This document shows, in pieces, positions 7,326-14,960 of a stretch of DNA of 64,000 nucleotides. Below the pieces are notes generated by a model. It saw only the letters and a list, made by a program, of their open reading frames with translations, was not told the origin of the DNA and did not search any database. Every line of letters begins with the position of its first letter. Position 1 is the stretch's first letter. The position numbers and the translations under genes are program-made. Source of the DNA: Oscillospiraceae bacterium (lineage in GTDB: Bacteria > Bacillota > Clostridia > Oscillospirales > Acutalibacteraceae); assembly GCA_015065975.1 (NCBI GenBank), contig SVPG01000006.1, positions 24,675-88,674 of the forward strand, written 5' to 3'.

Positions 7326-8851
7326 TGATTGCGAGCCCTTTCCGAAAGCACGCGGTACTGAACAGCTTCGGTTATGTGAGCAGATGTTACGGTAGGGGAG
7401 TTTTCGAGATCGGCGATGGTGCGAGCAATCTTTAATATGCGGTCATAAGCTCTTCCCGACATATCAAGCGACTCAAAAGCCCGTTTCATCATCATCTGAG
7501 CGCTGTCTGTAAGGTTGCAGAGCTTGTGCAGAAGCGAGGGATCGATCCTCGCGTTGCACGATGCACCTGTGCCTTTGAGACGTTCGAGCTGGATCCTCCT
7601 CGCAGCCTCGACACGTTTTCTCATATCGGCAGAGCTCTCACCAGGCTGACCGCTCGATATATTATCGTATTCAACAGGCGGTACCTCCACCTGCAGATCT
7701 ATTCTGTCAAGAAGCGGTCCGGAAACCCTGCCCTGATATTTTGCAACCGCTGTCGGTGAGCAGGTGCATTCCCTCGTCGGATGACCGTAATATCCGCATC
7801 GGCAGGGGTTCATCGCCGCAACGAGCTGGAACTCGCACGGATAGGTGAGTCTTCCTGCCGCACGAGAGATTGTTATGACACCGTCCTCGAGAGGCTGGCG
7901 GAGAACCTCCATCGCAACAGGGCTGAATTCGGGCAGCTCATCGAGGAAAAGTACACCCTTGTGTGCGAGCGAAACCTCACCCGGACCTGCAAGTGCACCG
8001 CCGCCCGCAAGCGCCGCTGAAGATGCGTTGTGGTGGGGAGAACGGAAGGGACGCGTCTTTACAAGCTGTACACCGCTCGGAAGTATTCCGGCAACGGAAT
8101 GAAGCTTTGTAACCTCGACAGCTTCCTCGTATGTCAGCTCGGGAAGAATTGAAGGGAACCGCTTTGCGAGCATACTCTTGCCCGAACCCGGAGGTCCGAT
8201 AAGCAGAATGTTGTGTCCTCCCGCGGCGGCAATCTCCATAGCCCTTCGAGCGGCAAACTGTCCCTTGACATCGCTGTAATCGGGCGCTGTCGGAAGAGCG
8301 GAGCTTTCGGAGAAGCTCTCGGCGCTGAGAGGATCGATCTCCCTGCCGCCTGTCAGATGCTCAACAAGCTCGCCAACGCTCGAAACGGGATAACACTCAA
8401 CGCCTTCGACAACTGAGGCTTCGGCGGCGTTTTCCTGAGGAATATAGAATTTTGTTATTCCGACACTGCGGGCTTTAGTCACCATCGGAAGCACACCGGC
8501 GACTCTTCTGATCTTTCCGTCAAGAGAGAGCTCGCCTATAAACGCAGTGTCCTGTGAAATCTGCGGAATCTGACCCGTAGCAGCCATAACTGCCAGAAGT
8601 ACAGGTACATCGTATATCGCGCCGACCTTTTTTATATCGGCCGGCGCGAGGTTTACGGTTATTCTGCTGACAGGATAATCAAAGCCGCAGGTTTTCATTG
8701 CAGCTCGGACCCTGTCCTTTGATTCTCTTACAGCGTTGTCGGGAAGTCCAACCACGTCAAAAGCCGGCATTCCCTGAGCAACAAAGGCTTCCACCTCAAC
8801 AGGATACGCGTCAATACCGCGTATTCCCATACTCATCAGACGTGCAAACAC
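7322..8851 (-). CDS. YifB/ComM family Mg-chelatase-like AAA+ ATPase
   Basis: 509 residues, normal length. Domain order is an N-terminal ChlI-like domain (starting SMGIRGIDAYPVEVE), the AAA+ core with Walker A GPPGSGKS (near 220) and the Walker B region VLFLDELPEF, then the C-terminal Mg_chelatase_C domain. ComM, the best-known member, is a helicase that helps branch migration in natural transformation. Whether this host is competent is unknown. The four-cysteine stretch near 345-360 (CRCGYYGHPTRECTC) is typical. Its 3' end overlaps the convergent amidase gene by 4 bases. Confidence 0.95.
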   Translation of the reverse strand: MFARLMSMGIRGIDAYPVEVEAFVAQGMPAFDVVGLPDNAVRESKDRVRAAMKTCGFDYPVSRITVNLAPADIKKVGAIYDVPVLLAVMAATGQIPQISQDTAFIGELSLDGKIRRVAGVLPMVTKARSVGITKFYIPQENAAEASVVEGVECYPVSSVGELVEHLTGGREIDPLSAESFSESSALPTAPDYSDVKGQFAARRAMEIAAAGGHNILLIGPPGSGKSMLAKRFPSILPELTYEEAVEVTKLHSVAGILPSGVQLVKTRPFRSPHHNASSAALAGGGALAGPGEVSLAHKGVLFLDELPEFSPVAMEVLRQPLEDGVITISRAAGRLTYPCEFQLVAAMNPCRCGYYGHPTRECTCSPTAVAKYQGRVSGPLLDRIDLQVEVPPVEYDNISSGQPGESSADMRKRVEAARRIQLERLKGTGASCNARIDPSLLHKLCNLTDSAQMMMKRAFESLDMSGRAYDRILKIARTIADLENSPTVTSAHITEAVQYRVLSERARNH

Positions 8852-8873
8852 GAAAGAAATCCCCTTTTATATC

Positions 8874-9359
8874 TCAGTGTATGAATCGATAGCTGTTTGC
8901 GTCGGCGGCGTCGAGTGCCAATGCAACACACAGGCAGTACAGCTCATCCGACTGCTTTGAGTAGTCAATAATAAATGTATCACCCCATGTGAACCACTGC
9001 TTGTGCTGCGACATGACAAGTCCGCCGAACTGGCTGTACACTTTGAAATTGTGCATATAAAAATCGCCGTCAAGCTGCCATGTTACACCCTCAATTTCGT
9101 ATTTCGGCTTGAACATGGTGGTAACTTTGTTTATGGTTGCAAACTTCTTTCCGTCGACGGTTATATCGAACCGCGGATTGAAGCTGGTAACGCGCTGCAG
9201 AATTGAGGCGACCTTGTTGTTTTCGAGATTATAAACGTTGATGTTGTAACCGAGAGCAATGCGTTCGCGTTTGATATACCATCGAACGTTACCCTCATCA
9301 TCAAAAACCTCGCTGCGGTCAAAATTCTTGAACGCAGACTGTTTAACCATAAGACTCAT
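8874..9359 (-). CDS. LURP-one-related (Tubby-fold) family protein
   Basis: 161 residues, resembling the DUF567/LURP-one family (Bacillus YxjI type), a small Tubby-like beta-barrel with a central helix. Typical features are the repeated beta hairpins (RWYIKRERIALG, NKVASILQRVTSF, FDITVDGKKFATI) and the late hydrophobic helix LYCLCVALALDAA. Bacterial members have no established biochemical role; membrane or lipid binding is inferred from the fold. The ATG at 9359 is preferred over a TTG at 9371 lying directly on the AGAAGG site. It is divergent from the small ORF at 9442, with a shared dyad between them. Confidence 0.75.
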   Translation of the reverse strand: MSLMVKQSAFKNFDRSEVFDDEGNVRWYIKRERIALGYNINVYNLENNKVASILQRVTSFNPRFDITVDGKKFATINKVTTMFKPKYEIEGVTWQLDGDFYMHNFKVYSQFGGLVMSQHKQWFTWGDTFIIDYSKQSDELYCLCVALALDAADANSYRFIH

Positions 9360-9390
9360 TTGTCGTACCAAACCTTCTGTAAGAATAAAG

Positions 9391-9435
9391 CGCTCCTTTG
9401 GGGATAAACTAACTGTGATTTGAGTAAAAGGAGCG
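9391..9435. promoter_or_regulatory. Dyad between two divergent genes covering the small-ORF ribosome binding site
   Basis: CGCTCCTTT (9391-9399) and AAAGGAGCG (9427-9435) are perfect 9-bp inverted repeats with a 27-base loop. The right arm is the Shine-Dalgarno of the ORF at 9442. It could be an RNA hairpin or a protein-binding operator serving both genes. Confidence 0.5.
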
Positions 9436-9441
9436 ACAAGA

Positions 9442-9597
9442 ATGGATAAAAAACAGAACAGCTATTTTGAAAACGAAGAGATGGACGAGTTTTTCAGCAC
9501 CCTTCCTCCTCATATACAGGAATCTGTAATGCAGGCGCTGCCGCGTCCAAAAAATGTGGACGAGCTGAGAAGCGTCGCCCGAAAATTCTATTGCTGA
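9442..9597 (+). CDS. Small acidic protein of unknown function
   Basis: 51 residues, beginning MDKKQNSYFENEEMDEFFS and ending KFYC. AAAAGGAGC (9426-9434) gives ideal spacing of 7 to ATG, and the stop touches the convergent hisE stop with no gap. The regular codon pattern, strong ribosome site and tight packing support a real gene. The central TLPPHIQESVMQ segment resembles short clostridial proteins of unknown role, but no domain is assigned. Confidence 0.75.
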   Translation: MDKKQNSYFENEEMDEFFSTLPPHIQESVMQALPRPKNVDELRSVARKFYC

Positions 9598-9924
9598 TCA
9601 GGTGTTCTTATCGGTGACCTTGAACTGCTTGAGATTGCCTGTTTTGAGACTGCGCTTCTCGAGCTCTGCGATAATATCCCCGAGAGGTACGTCACAGGAA
9701 ACAAGCATAACCATAAGGTGATAGAGAAGGTCGCCAACCTCGCCGACTATCTCGGGTTTGCTGCCGTTCTTTGCGGCGATGATGGTCTCTGCGCTCTCCT
9801 CGCCGACCTTCTTGAGTATCTTGTCAAGTCCGGTGTCAAGCAGATAGCAGGTGTAAGAACCCTCCTGCGGGTTATCGCGTCTTTCGACGACGGTCTCGTA
9901 AAGTGCGGAAAGCATATCTTTCAT
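9598..9924 (-). CDS. hisE: Phosphoribosyl-ATP pyrophosphatase
   Basis: 108 residues of the MazG-like alpha-helical pyrophosphohydrolase fold, catalysing step 2 of histidine synthesis (PR-ATP to PR-AMP). The metal-binding motif EESAETIIAAKN (about 42-53) and EVGDLLYHLMVML are clear. It is free-standing, not fused to HisI, and no other his gene is in the window, so it is separated from any his operon. It follows the PH-domain gene on the minus strand and probably shares its promoter. Confidence 0.95.
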   Translation of the reverse strand: MKDMLSALYETVVERRDNPQEGSYTCYLLDTGLDKILKKVGEESAETIIAAKNGSKPEIVGEVGDLLYHLMVMLVSCDVPLGDIIAELEKRSLKTGNLKQFKVTDKNT

Positions 9925-9948
9925 TTCGAATTTTCCTCTCTTATTGGA

Positions 9949-10323
9949 TTAAAGACAGCATGCAGATATCATTTTGCATATAAGCTCGATGTCGGCTTTT
10001 CCTTCAAAGTCAAACTTGATGTTGCCGACGGAGCTTACATATATCTCGAGCTCACAGTCGGAATCGAGTACGCCTGTCGATTCGACGGAGAATGCTCTGA
10101 TGCTCCTGTAGGGCAGGGAAGATACGTCAATCTTTTTGCCCGCAGCGCCCTGAACGTTGATTGTAAGTATTCGCAGGTCGGTAAAGACAACACCGTCGCG
10201 TACTGTCTGATAAGCGCTGAGAACGCGCTCGTCCTTGAGAAGCAGAGGACGGAGTATATCGGCAAATGTGTTGGTCGGAACCTGGCTGAGCTTGAAAAGC
10301 TGAGAGTTTTTGAAATCGATCAA
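9949..10323 (-). CDS. Bacterial PH-domain protein
   Basis: About 124 residues resembling the bacterial PH-like family (PF08000, YvbH type): seven beta strands and a C-terminal helix, with the motif GVVFTDLRILTINVQG typical of the group. The role is unknown. The start is taken as TTG at 10323, giving MIDFKNSQLFKL, because GAAAGGG (10333-10339) is then 9 bases away. ATG codons at 10332 and 10350 lack a spaced ribosome site. It is upstream of hisE and downstream of a good promoter. Confidence 0.75.
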   Translation of the reverse strand: MIDFKNSQLFKLSQVPTNTFADILRPLLLKDERVLSAYQTVRDGVVFTDLRILTINVQGAAGKKIDVSSLPYRSIRAFSVESTGVLDSDCELEIYVSSVGNIKFDFEGKADIELICKMISACCL

Positions 10324-10376
10324 TTTAAGCATCCCTTTCGAAAACCGCATTGCCTGCGATTATAATTATTGTTTTA

Positions 10377-10405
10377 ATTTTATCATACCGTATTGCAAAT
10401 ATCAA
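10377..10405 (-). promoter_or_regulatory. Promoter of the PH-domain protein-hisE pair
   Basis: On the minus strand TTGATA (10400-10405), 17 bp, TAAAAT (10377-10382), with an extended TGA before the -10. Confidence 0.75.
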
Positions 10406-10461
10406 GTATCTGTGCCCATCGCAGGAAACATGATAATTCACAATATATAGGGCAGTGATGA

Positions 10462-10490
10462 TTGACTCGCAAACAGCGTAATGGTATAAT
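10462..10490 (+). promoter_or_regulatory. Promoter of the CapA-like gene
   Basis: TTGACT (10462-10467), 17 bp, TATAAT (10485-10490), 32 bases before the start codon. Confidence 0.88.
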
Positions 10491-10522
10491 ATGATATATT
10501 AAATCATTGCTCGGGGGAAATA

Positions 10523-11845
10523 ATGAATTTCTTTGATTCCAACAACGAAAAGAAGCATAAAAATACGATAGTAATGCTTGCGGCTGCCGTGATAGTTCTT
10601 CAGCTTGTGGCGATCATTCTGTCCGCATCACCTAAAGATACGGATAATGTTCAGCCGCCTGTCCAGCAGGGCTCCGATTATTCCGGCAGTGTCCAGAATA
10701 CAGGTACGACCACTCAGCCTCAGCAGGATCTGCCCGATACGGCGTATTACAATATTGTCCCGTCCACGGGAAAGCATGCATCTCTCATCAGCAGATATAT
10801 AAGCTGGGAACGCGGTCAGATGCAGCCCGATGAGGTTGTCCTTTCGTTTACGGGCGATTGCACTCTCGGAACATGGCCCGAGGCATCAACCAAAACAAAC
10901 TTCAATGCGGTATATGAGGAGGCAGGCGGGGGAACATACCCGTTTGACCTTGTAAAATCGCTTTTTGCAAACGATGATTATACCTATATAAATCTCGAAA
11001 CCACGCTTACAACCGCGACAAACCGACTCCAGAAGAATACAAATTATAATTTCAAAGGCGATCCCGAATGGGCTCAGACCATGATAGCGGCGAGCTATAT
11101 CGACGGCTGCAATCTTTCGAACAATCACAGCTATGACTACAAACGCACAGGATATGATGAGACGATGTCGTCGCTTAAGGCGGCAAATGTTGATGTCGGA
11201 AGTCAGCGCGACGTTATTGTCAGAAAAGTCGGAGACGTTGAGATTGTTCTGCTCGGAGCAAATTATATAACGACATCCTACAACCCCGAAGATGTTTTCG
11301 GTAATGAACTTACGGACCTGATGATCCGGCAGATAAAGACATACAAGCGTCCCGATAATATCGTTATCGTAAACTGTCACTGGGGACTTGAGCGCCGAAA
11401 CGATGCCAACGGCGATCAGGCACAGCCGGCACATAAAATGATCGATGCGGGCGCAGATATGATAATCGGTCACCATCCGCACACCATTCAGGGTGTTGAG
11501 CTCTACAACGGCAAATATATTTTCTACAGCCTCGGAAATTTCTCCTTCGGAGGAAAGGGATCAACCGATGAGGTAAACCGCATTTGTTTTATAGCACGTC
11601 CGCGTTTTGCTCTGCGTGAAGGAACCGCCGTTGTGACGGGAGTTACCGTGCTTCCGTGTTATACAACCTCCGCCGAGAGGCTTTCAGTCAACAACTATCA
11701 GCCGACACTTGTGTTCGGTGAGGACGCCTCGGGTATAATCAATACCCTTGAAAAGAGTTCGGGATATCTTTCGTCGCCGTGCAGGGATTTTGTATGTCCC
11801 ACCGTTGATTACACTTTTGAAGATGTTTCGTCAACTGATGCATAA
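10523..11845 (+). CDS. CapA family protein (PGA-capsule metallophosphatase fold)
   Basis: 440 residues: an N-terminal signal anchor (about 13-33), a Ser/Gln/Thr-rich linker (about 38-70), then the CapA domain. Family motifs are SFTGDCTLG, YINLETTLT, LSNNHSYDYKRTG, NCHWGLE, IIGHHPHTIQG and YSLGNFSFGG, which supply the metal-binding Asp, Asn and His residues of a calcineurin-like site. In Bacillus, CapA acts in poly-gamma-glutamate export or anchoring. No capBC genes are adjacent, so a substrate cannot be named. GGGGG lies 7 bases before ATG, and the gene is a single unit between its own promoter and terminator. Confidence 0.9.
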   Translation: MNFFDSNNEKKHKNTIVMLAAAVIVLQLVAIILSASPKDTDNVQPPVQQGSDYSGSVQNTGTTTQPQQDLPDTAYYNIVPSTGKHASLISRYISWERGQMQPDEVVLSFTGDCTLGTWPEASTKTNFNAVYEEAGGGTYPFDLVKSLFANDDYTYINLETTLTTATNRLQKNTNYNFKGDPEWAQTMIAASYIDGCNLSNNHSYDYKRTGYDETMSSLKAANVDVGSQRDVIVRKVGDVEIVLLGANYITTSYNPEDVFGNELTDLMIRQIKTYKRPDNIVIVNCHWGLERRNDANGDQAQPAHKMIDAGADMIIGHHPHTIQGVELYNGKYIFYSLGNFSFGGKGSTDEVNRICFIARPRFALREGTAVVTGVTVLPCYTTSAERLSVNNYQPTLVFGEDASGIINTLEKSSGYLSSPCRDFVCPTVDYTFEDVSSTDA

Positions 11846-11919
11846 TAAAAAAAGCTGCACGTCAGTAAGATTGATGAAAAGGATAGAGTTATCTTTTACT
11901 TACCATTATGCAAATAATG

Positions 11920-11952
11920 AAACCGCAAGCCTTTGACCGGCTTGCGGTTTTG
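11920..11952 (+). terminator. Terminator after the CapA-like gene
   Basis: AACCGCAAGCC pairs perfectly with GGCTTGCGGTT around a 7-base loop, followed by a short T-run. Confidence 0.85.
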
Positions 11953-12018
11953 TGTACTACCGACAAAGTAGTAAACTGTACCTTATAATGATACTACATA
12001 AGGAAGTGAGAGAATATA

Positions 12019-12510
12019 ATGAAAGTTGTTTTTTTAGATAGAGATGGAACGATTAACCGTGATTATCCGGATGACATGTGGATGCAGATTCAATATCCGG
12101 AGATATTGCCGGGAGCAATTCAGGGAATGAAGTATTTGAAAGAAAAAGGGTATGAAATAATTATTGTAACCAATCAGTCTATCATTGGAGAGGGAATTAT
12201 TTCGATAGAGCAATATCATGAATTTAATAGCAAGCTTTTGGCGTTACTCACAGAAAATGATATTAGTATTTTGGATGTTTTTTATTGCCCTCATGCACGA
12301 GATGAACAATGTGATTGTTGCAAACCGAGAAATGGGCTGATAAAGCAGGCGATAAGGAAATATCCGGAAATCAATTTGGAGGAATCTTTTATGTGTGGAG
12401 ATTCATTGAGCGATATGAAGTGCGCAGAAAGTGCCGGACTGAATTTTTGGGGTATAGGTATTGGAAAACAAAGAATTAGTGATTTGTCGGATTTGTGTAA
12501 TCTGATTTAG
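12019..12510 (+). CDS. HAD-IIIA phosphatase, GmhB/HisB-N like
   Basis: 163 residues. The HAD nucleophile motif DRDGTIN (Asp7, Asp9) opens the protein, IVTNQS is motif II, and CGDSLSDM the C-terminal metal site. The zinc loop CPH...CDCCKP (about 95-108) is the mark of the GmhB/histidinol-phosphatase subgroup, which dephosphorylates D-glycero-D-manno-heptose 1,7-bisphosphate or related sugar phosphates. No other heptose genes are nearby, so the substrate is unsettled. The gene is distinctly A/T-richer in wobble positions than its neighbours and sits alone between two terminators, suggesting recent acquisition. TATAAT (11984-11989) is a possible -10. Confidence 0.85.
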   Translation: MKVVFLDRDGTINRDYPDDMWMQIQYPEILPGAIQGMKYLKEKGYEIIIVTNQSIIGEGIISIEQYHEFNSKLLALLTENDISILDVFYCPHARDEQCDCCKPRNGLIKQAIRKYPEINLEESFMCGDSLSDMKCAESAGLNFWGIGIGKQRISDLSDLCNLI

Positions 12511-12608
12511 AAAGAGCTTATTAGATAAAACTCACTTCCTTACCATTCAGGAGGACGCAATTATACTCACCGTTCCGCTGCATTGCGTTTGTACAACCAC
12601 ATAAGCAA

Positions 12609-12647
12609 ACGAGCATCCGGCATATTCGTCAGATGCTCGTCTTTTTT
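12609..12647 (+). terminator. Terminator after the HAD phosphatase
   Basis: ACGAGCATC (12609-12617) pairs with GATGCTCGT (12632-12640), followed by CTTTTTT. The rest of 12511-12710 shows nothing recognisable. Confidence 0.85.
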
Positions 12648-12710
12648 CGTTGTGGGATAAATTCATCCTTAAGAACTCTCTCACCGGGGCAGCTTTTTTA
12701 TTACGGAATA

Positions 12711-13139
12711 TTATTCGTTTGATTCAAGTTTGTTGAAGCTTATCATGGTAAAGAGGAAGTTTAGTCCCAGTAATGTGCCGGGGGTTGCTCCGTAGATGAA
12801 ATCAATGACGCTGTTTCCGTCAAAGAACAGGTGAAGCAGCATTATGACCGCATAAGCTATCACGGAAACGAAAGCTACCTTGAAAAAGCTTTTCTGAATT
12901 TTTGCAAGTCTTGAATCCTTCTCGATTTTCTTAATCATTTCTTTGTCTCCCTTCAGCAGTTCGTCCAGACTCAGGTGATACAGCTCGCTCATCTTTATAA
13001 CGCTGACAATATCGGGCAACGATCTGCCGTTTTCCCAGCTTGAAACGGTCTGTCTTGATACCAGCAGTTCTTCTGCGGCTTTTTCCTGAGTTATGCCGAG
13101 CACTGTGCGAGCTTCCTTGATTTTTTCTGCGATGTTCAT
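12711..13139 (-). CDS. XRE-family regulator with C-terminal membrane segments
   Basis: 142 residues. An N-terminal HTH_3 domain (about 5-58; GITQEKAAEELLVSRQTVSSWENG) is followed by a charged linker and two hydrophobic helices (about 85-103 and 113-133), so it is a membrane-tethered DNA-binding protein, a common Firmicutes design of unknown signal. AAAGGAGG gives ATG at 13139; the in-frame codon at 13163 is upstream of that site. An 18-bp dyad lies about 80 bases upstream and may be its own operator. No obvious partner protease or toxin is adjacent. Confidence 0.85.
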   Translation of the reverse strand: MNIAEKIKEARTVLGITQEKAAEELLVSRQTVSSWENGRSLPDIVSVIKMSELYHLSLDELLKGDKEMIKKIEKDSRLAKIQKSFFKVAFVSVIAYAVIMLLHLFFDGNSVIDFIYGATPGTLLGLNFLFTMISFNKLESNE

Positions 13140-13219
13140 AGGTACCTCCTTTGTTTTCAGCATAGCAAAAGCTGTACCGAATTTCCATCAAAAGACCTTT
13201 ACAAAGCGGGAGATTTCCT

Positions 13220-13237
13220 TGTAAAGATGTCTTTACA
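13220..13237. promoter_or_regulatory. Palindromic operator candidate upstream of the XRE gene
   Basis: TGTAAAGA-TG-TCTTTACA has perfect 8-bp arms. A second half-site, CTTTACA, lies 20 bases nearer the gene. On the minus strand TGCTATGCT just before the ribosome site is a possible extended -10. Confidence 0.55.
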
Positions 13238-13603
13238 TTATGCCGTAGTGCACCAGAATAGCATAGTATAACTGTTTTCACTCTCGTATATTATGAAATT
13301 TTCATTCCATTCATGGCAGCTCATGCAATAATATTTCTTTGTCTGCTCAAGTTCGATTTCGACGACTCTGTCCATGTTGTCGACCATCTGCAGCATAAAG
13401 AGCACGTCCCCGTGCCGGCTGTCAACTTCATCGAAGACCCGATTTCTGTATTCTTCGCCGATTTCTTTGTGCAGTATCAGATTATCCATAGCCTCTTGCA
13501 GGAATTTATCGAAAGTGTCAGTTTCGCTCTTTGCGCAATTTAGCAGAGTGATTGATGATTCTATCTCTCGAAAACACGAATTCCCAAAATAAATTGTGAG
13601 CAT
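13238..13603 (-). CDS. Hypothetical protein, last gene of the minus-strand operon
   Basis: 121 residues, no recognised domain. It begins MLTIYFGNSCFREIE, is rich in acidic residues and has one CxxC pair (YYCMSCHEW) near the C-terminus, which could bind a metal or be incidental. Its ATG lies directly beyond the RlmD-like stop codon with GAGAGGG at good spacing inside that gene's end, so it is almost surely translated as part of the operon. Its stop overlaps the edge of the dyad at 13220-13237. Confidence 0.65.
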   Translation of the reverse strand: MLTIYFGNSCFREIESSITLLNCAKSETDTFDKFLQEAMDNLILHKEIGEEYRNRVFDEVDSRHGDVLFMLQMVDNMDRVVEIELEQTKKYYCMSCHEWNENFIIYESENSYTMLFWCTTA

Positions 13604-13604
13604 T

Positions 13605-14960
13605 TTATTTTCCCTCTCTCGTCAGCAAACACACGCTTTCAACATGCCGTGTCCTCGGGAAAAGATCAGCCGCAGCAAGACGCTTGACCTCATAGCCGTA
13701 TTCGGAGAATCTCTTGATATCCCTCGCGAGGGTTGCGGGGTCGCAGGATATATAAACAATCCTGTCGGGGCTCATGTGAGAGACCGTGCCGATAAGCTCC
13801 TCGGCGCAGCCTTTTCGCGGCGGGTCAAGGATAATGACATCGGGTTTTATGCCTTCTTTTCTGAGCTGTTCAGCGGCTTTTGCGGCATCTGCACATATGA
13901 AACGGGCGTTGCTGATACCGTTGCGCTGAGCGTTTTTGTCGGCGTTTTCTATTGCCTCCGGGATTATCTCAACACCGATAAGCTGACGGACGTTGTTTGC
14001 CATGCTCAGACCGATGGTGCCTGTTCCGCAATAAAGATCAAGAAGTGTTTCGCTGCCTGTGAGCTCTGCGTACTGAGCAGCTTTGAGATAGAGCTGTTCA
14101 GCCTGAACTCTGTTGACCTGGAAAAACGATTTTACAGATATTGCAAAATCCATTCCGCACAGACGATCGGTTATGGTGTCGGACCCCCACGCAGTACGGC
14201 TCTTTGAACCGAGTATAACATTTGTGTTCTCTCTGTTTACGTTGATGACAACGCCTGAGACCTTGTCGTATGCACTGCGGACAGCCTCGACGAATTCGGG
14301 CTCGTTTTTGAGACCGTTGCCGTTTACGACAACACAGACGACCGTTTCGCCTGTTGACTGCGATGTGCGCATGAACAGGTGACGTACTCTGCCTTTGCCG
14401 GTAAGCTCGTCGTAAGGCTCGTTGCCCGATTCTTCAAAAAACTTTGCAGCAGCCGCCGCAATGCGCGAAAAATGCTCAGGCTGCAGAAGACAGTCGCTGC
14501 ACGGAACTACTCTGTGGCTGCGTTCTGCGTAGAACCCGAATACAGCGCCGTTTTTTGTCATCGCGTACGGGAGCTGAGCCTTGTTGCGGTATCTGTCGGG
14601 GGAAGGGGCACATATGTATTCCTCGGGTGCAATATCAACACCGCCGATGCGTTTCATAGCGTCTGCCACGCGCAGACATTTGGCTTTGCACTCCGCTTCA
14701 TAACTGATGTGGCGGAAATCACAGCCACCGCATTGAGGGAAAGCAGGGCAGTCGGACGCGATACGGTCGGGGGAAGGGGTTATGATTTTTTCGATTCTTC
14801 CGTAAGCACAGTTTTTGTCGACCTTTACGATCCTTACCTCAAGAACATCTCCGACAGCAGAGGCAGGAACGAAAATCGCCATTGTGTCACAGCGACCGAT
14901 ACCCGATCCCTGTGACGCGATGGCGGTAATTTCGAGAGTTATTATATCATTCTTCTTCAC
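13605..14960 (-). CDS. Class I SAM-dependent RNA (uracil-5) methyltransferase, RlmD/RlmCD type
   Basis: 451 residues. An N-terminal TRAM domain (about 1-55) is followed by the iron-sulfur motif C...CGGC (PQCGGCDFRH) and the methyltransferase core: LLDLYCGTGTIGLSMA binds SAM and SCDPATLARD carries the catalytic Cys. It makes m5U in 23S rRNA (one or both of U747 and U1939, by analogy with Bacillus). GTG at 14960 is preferred since GGTGGAG lies 8 bases before it; this overlaps the 3' end of gpsA by 14 bases. An in-frame ATG at 14984 has no ribosome site. Confidence 0.92.
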   Translation of the reverse strand: MKKNDIITLEITAIASQGSGIGRCDTMAIFVPASAVGDVLEVRIVKVDKNCAYGRIEKIITPSPDRIASDCPAFPQCGGCDFRHISYEAECKAKCLRVADAMKRIGGVDIAPEEYICAPSPDRYRNKAQLPYAMTKNGAVFGFYAERSHRVVPCSDCLLQPEHFSRIAAAAAKFFEESGNEPYDELTGKGRVRHLFMRTSQSTGETVVCVVVNGNGLKNEPEFVEAVRSAYDKVSGVVINVNRENTNVILGSKSRTAWGSDTITDRLCGMDFAISVKSFFQVNRVQAEQLYLKAAQYAELTGSETLLDLYCGTGTIGLSMANNVRQLIGVEIIPEAIENADKNAQRNGISNARFICADAAKAAEQLRKEGIKPDVIILDPPRKGCAEELIGTVSHMSPDRIVYISCDPATLARDIKRFSEYGYEVKRLAAADLFPRTRHVESVCLLTREGK

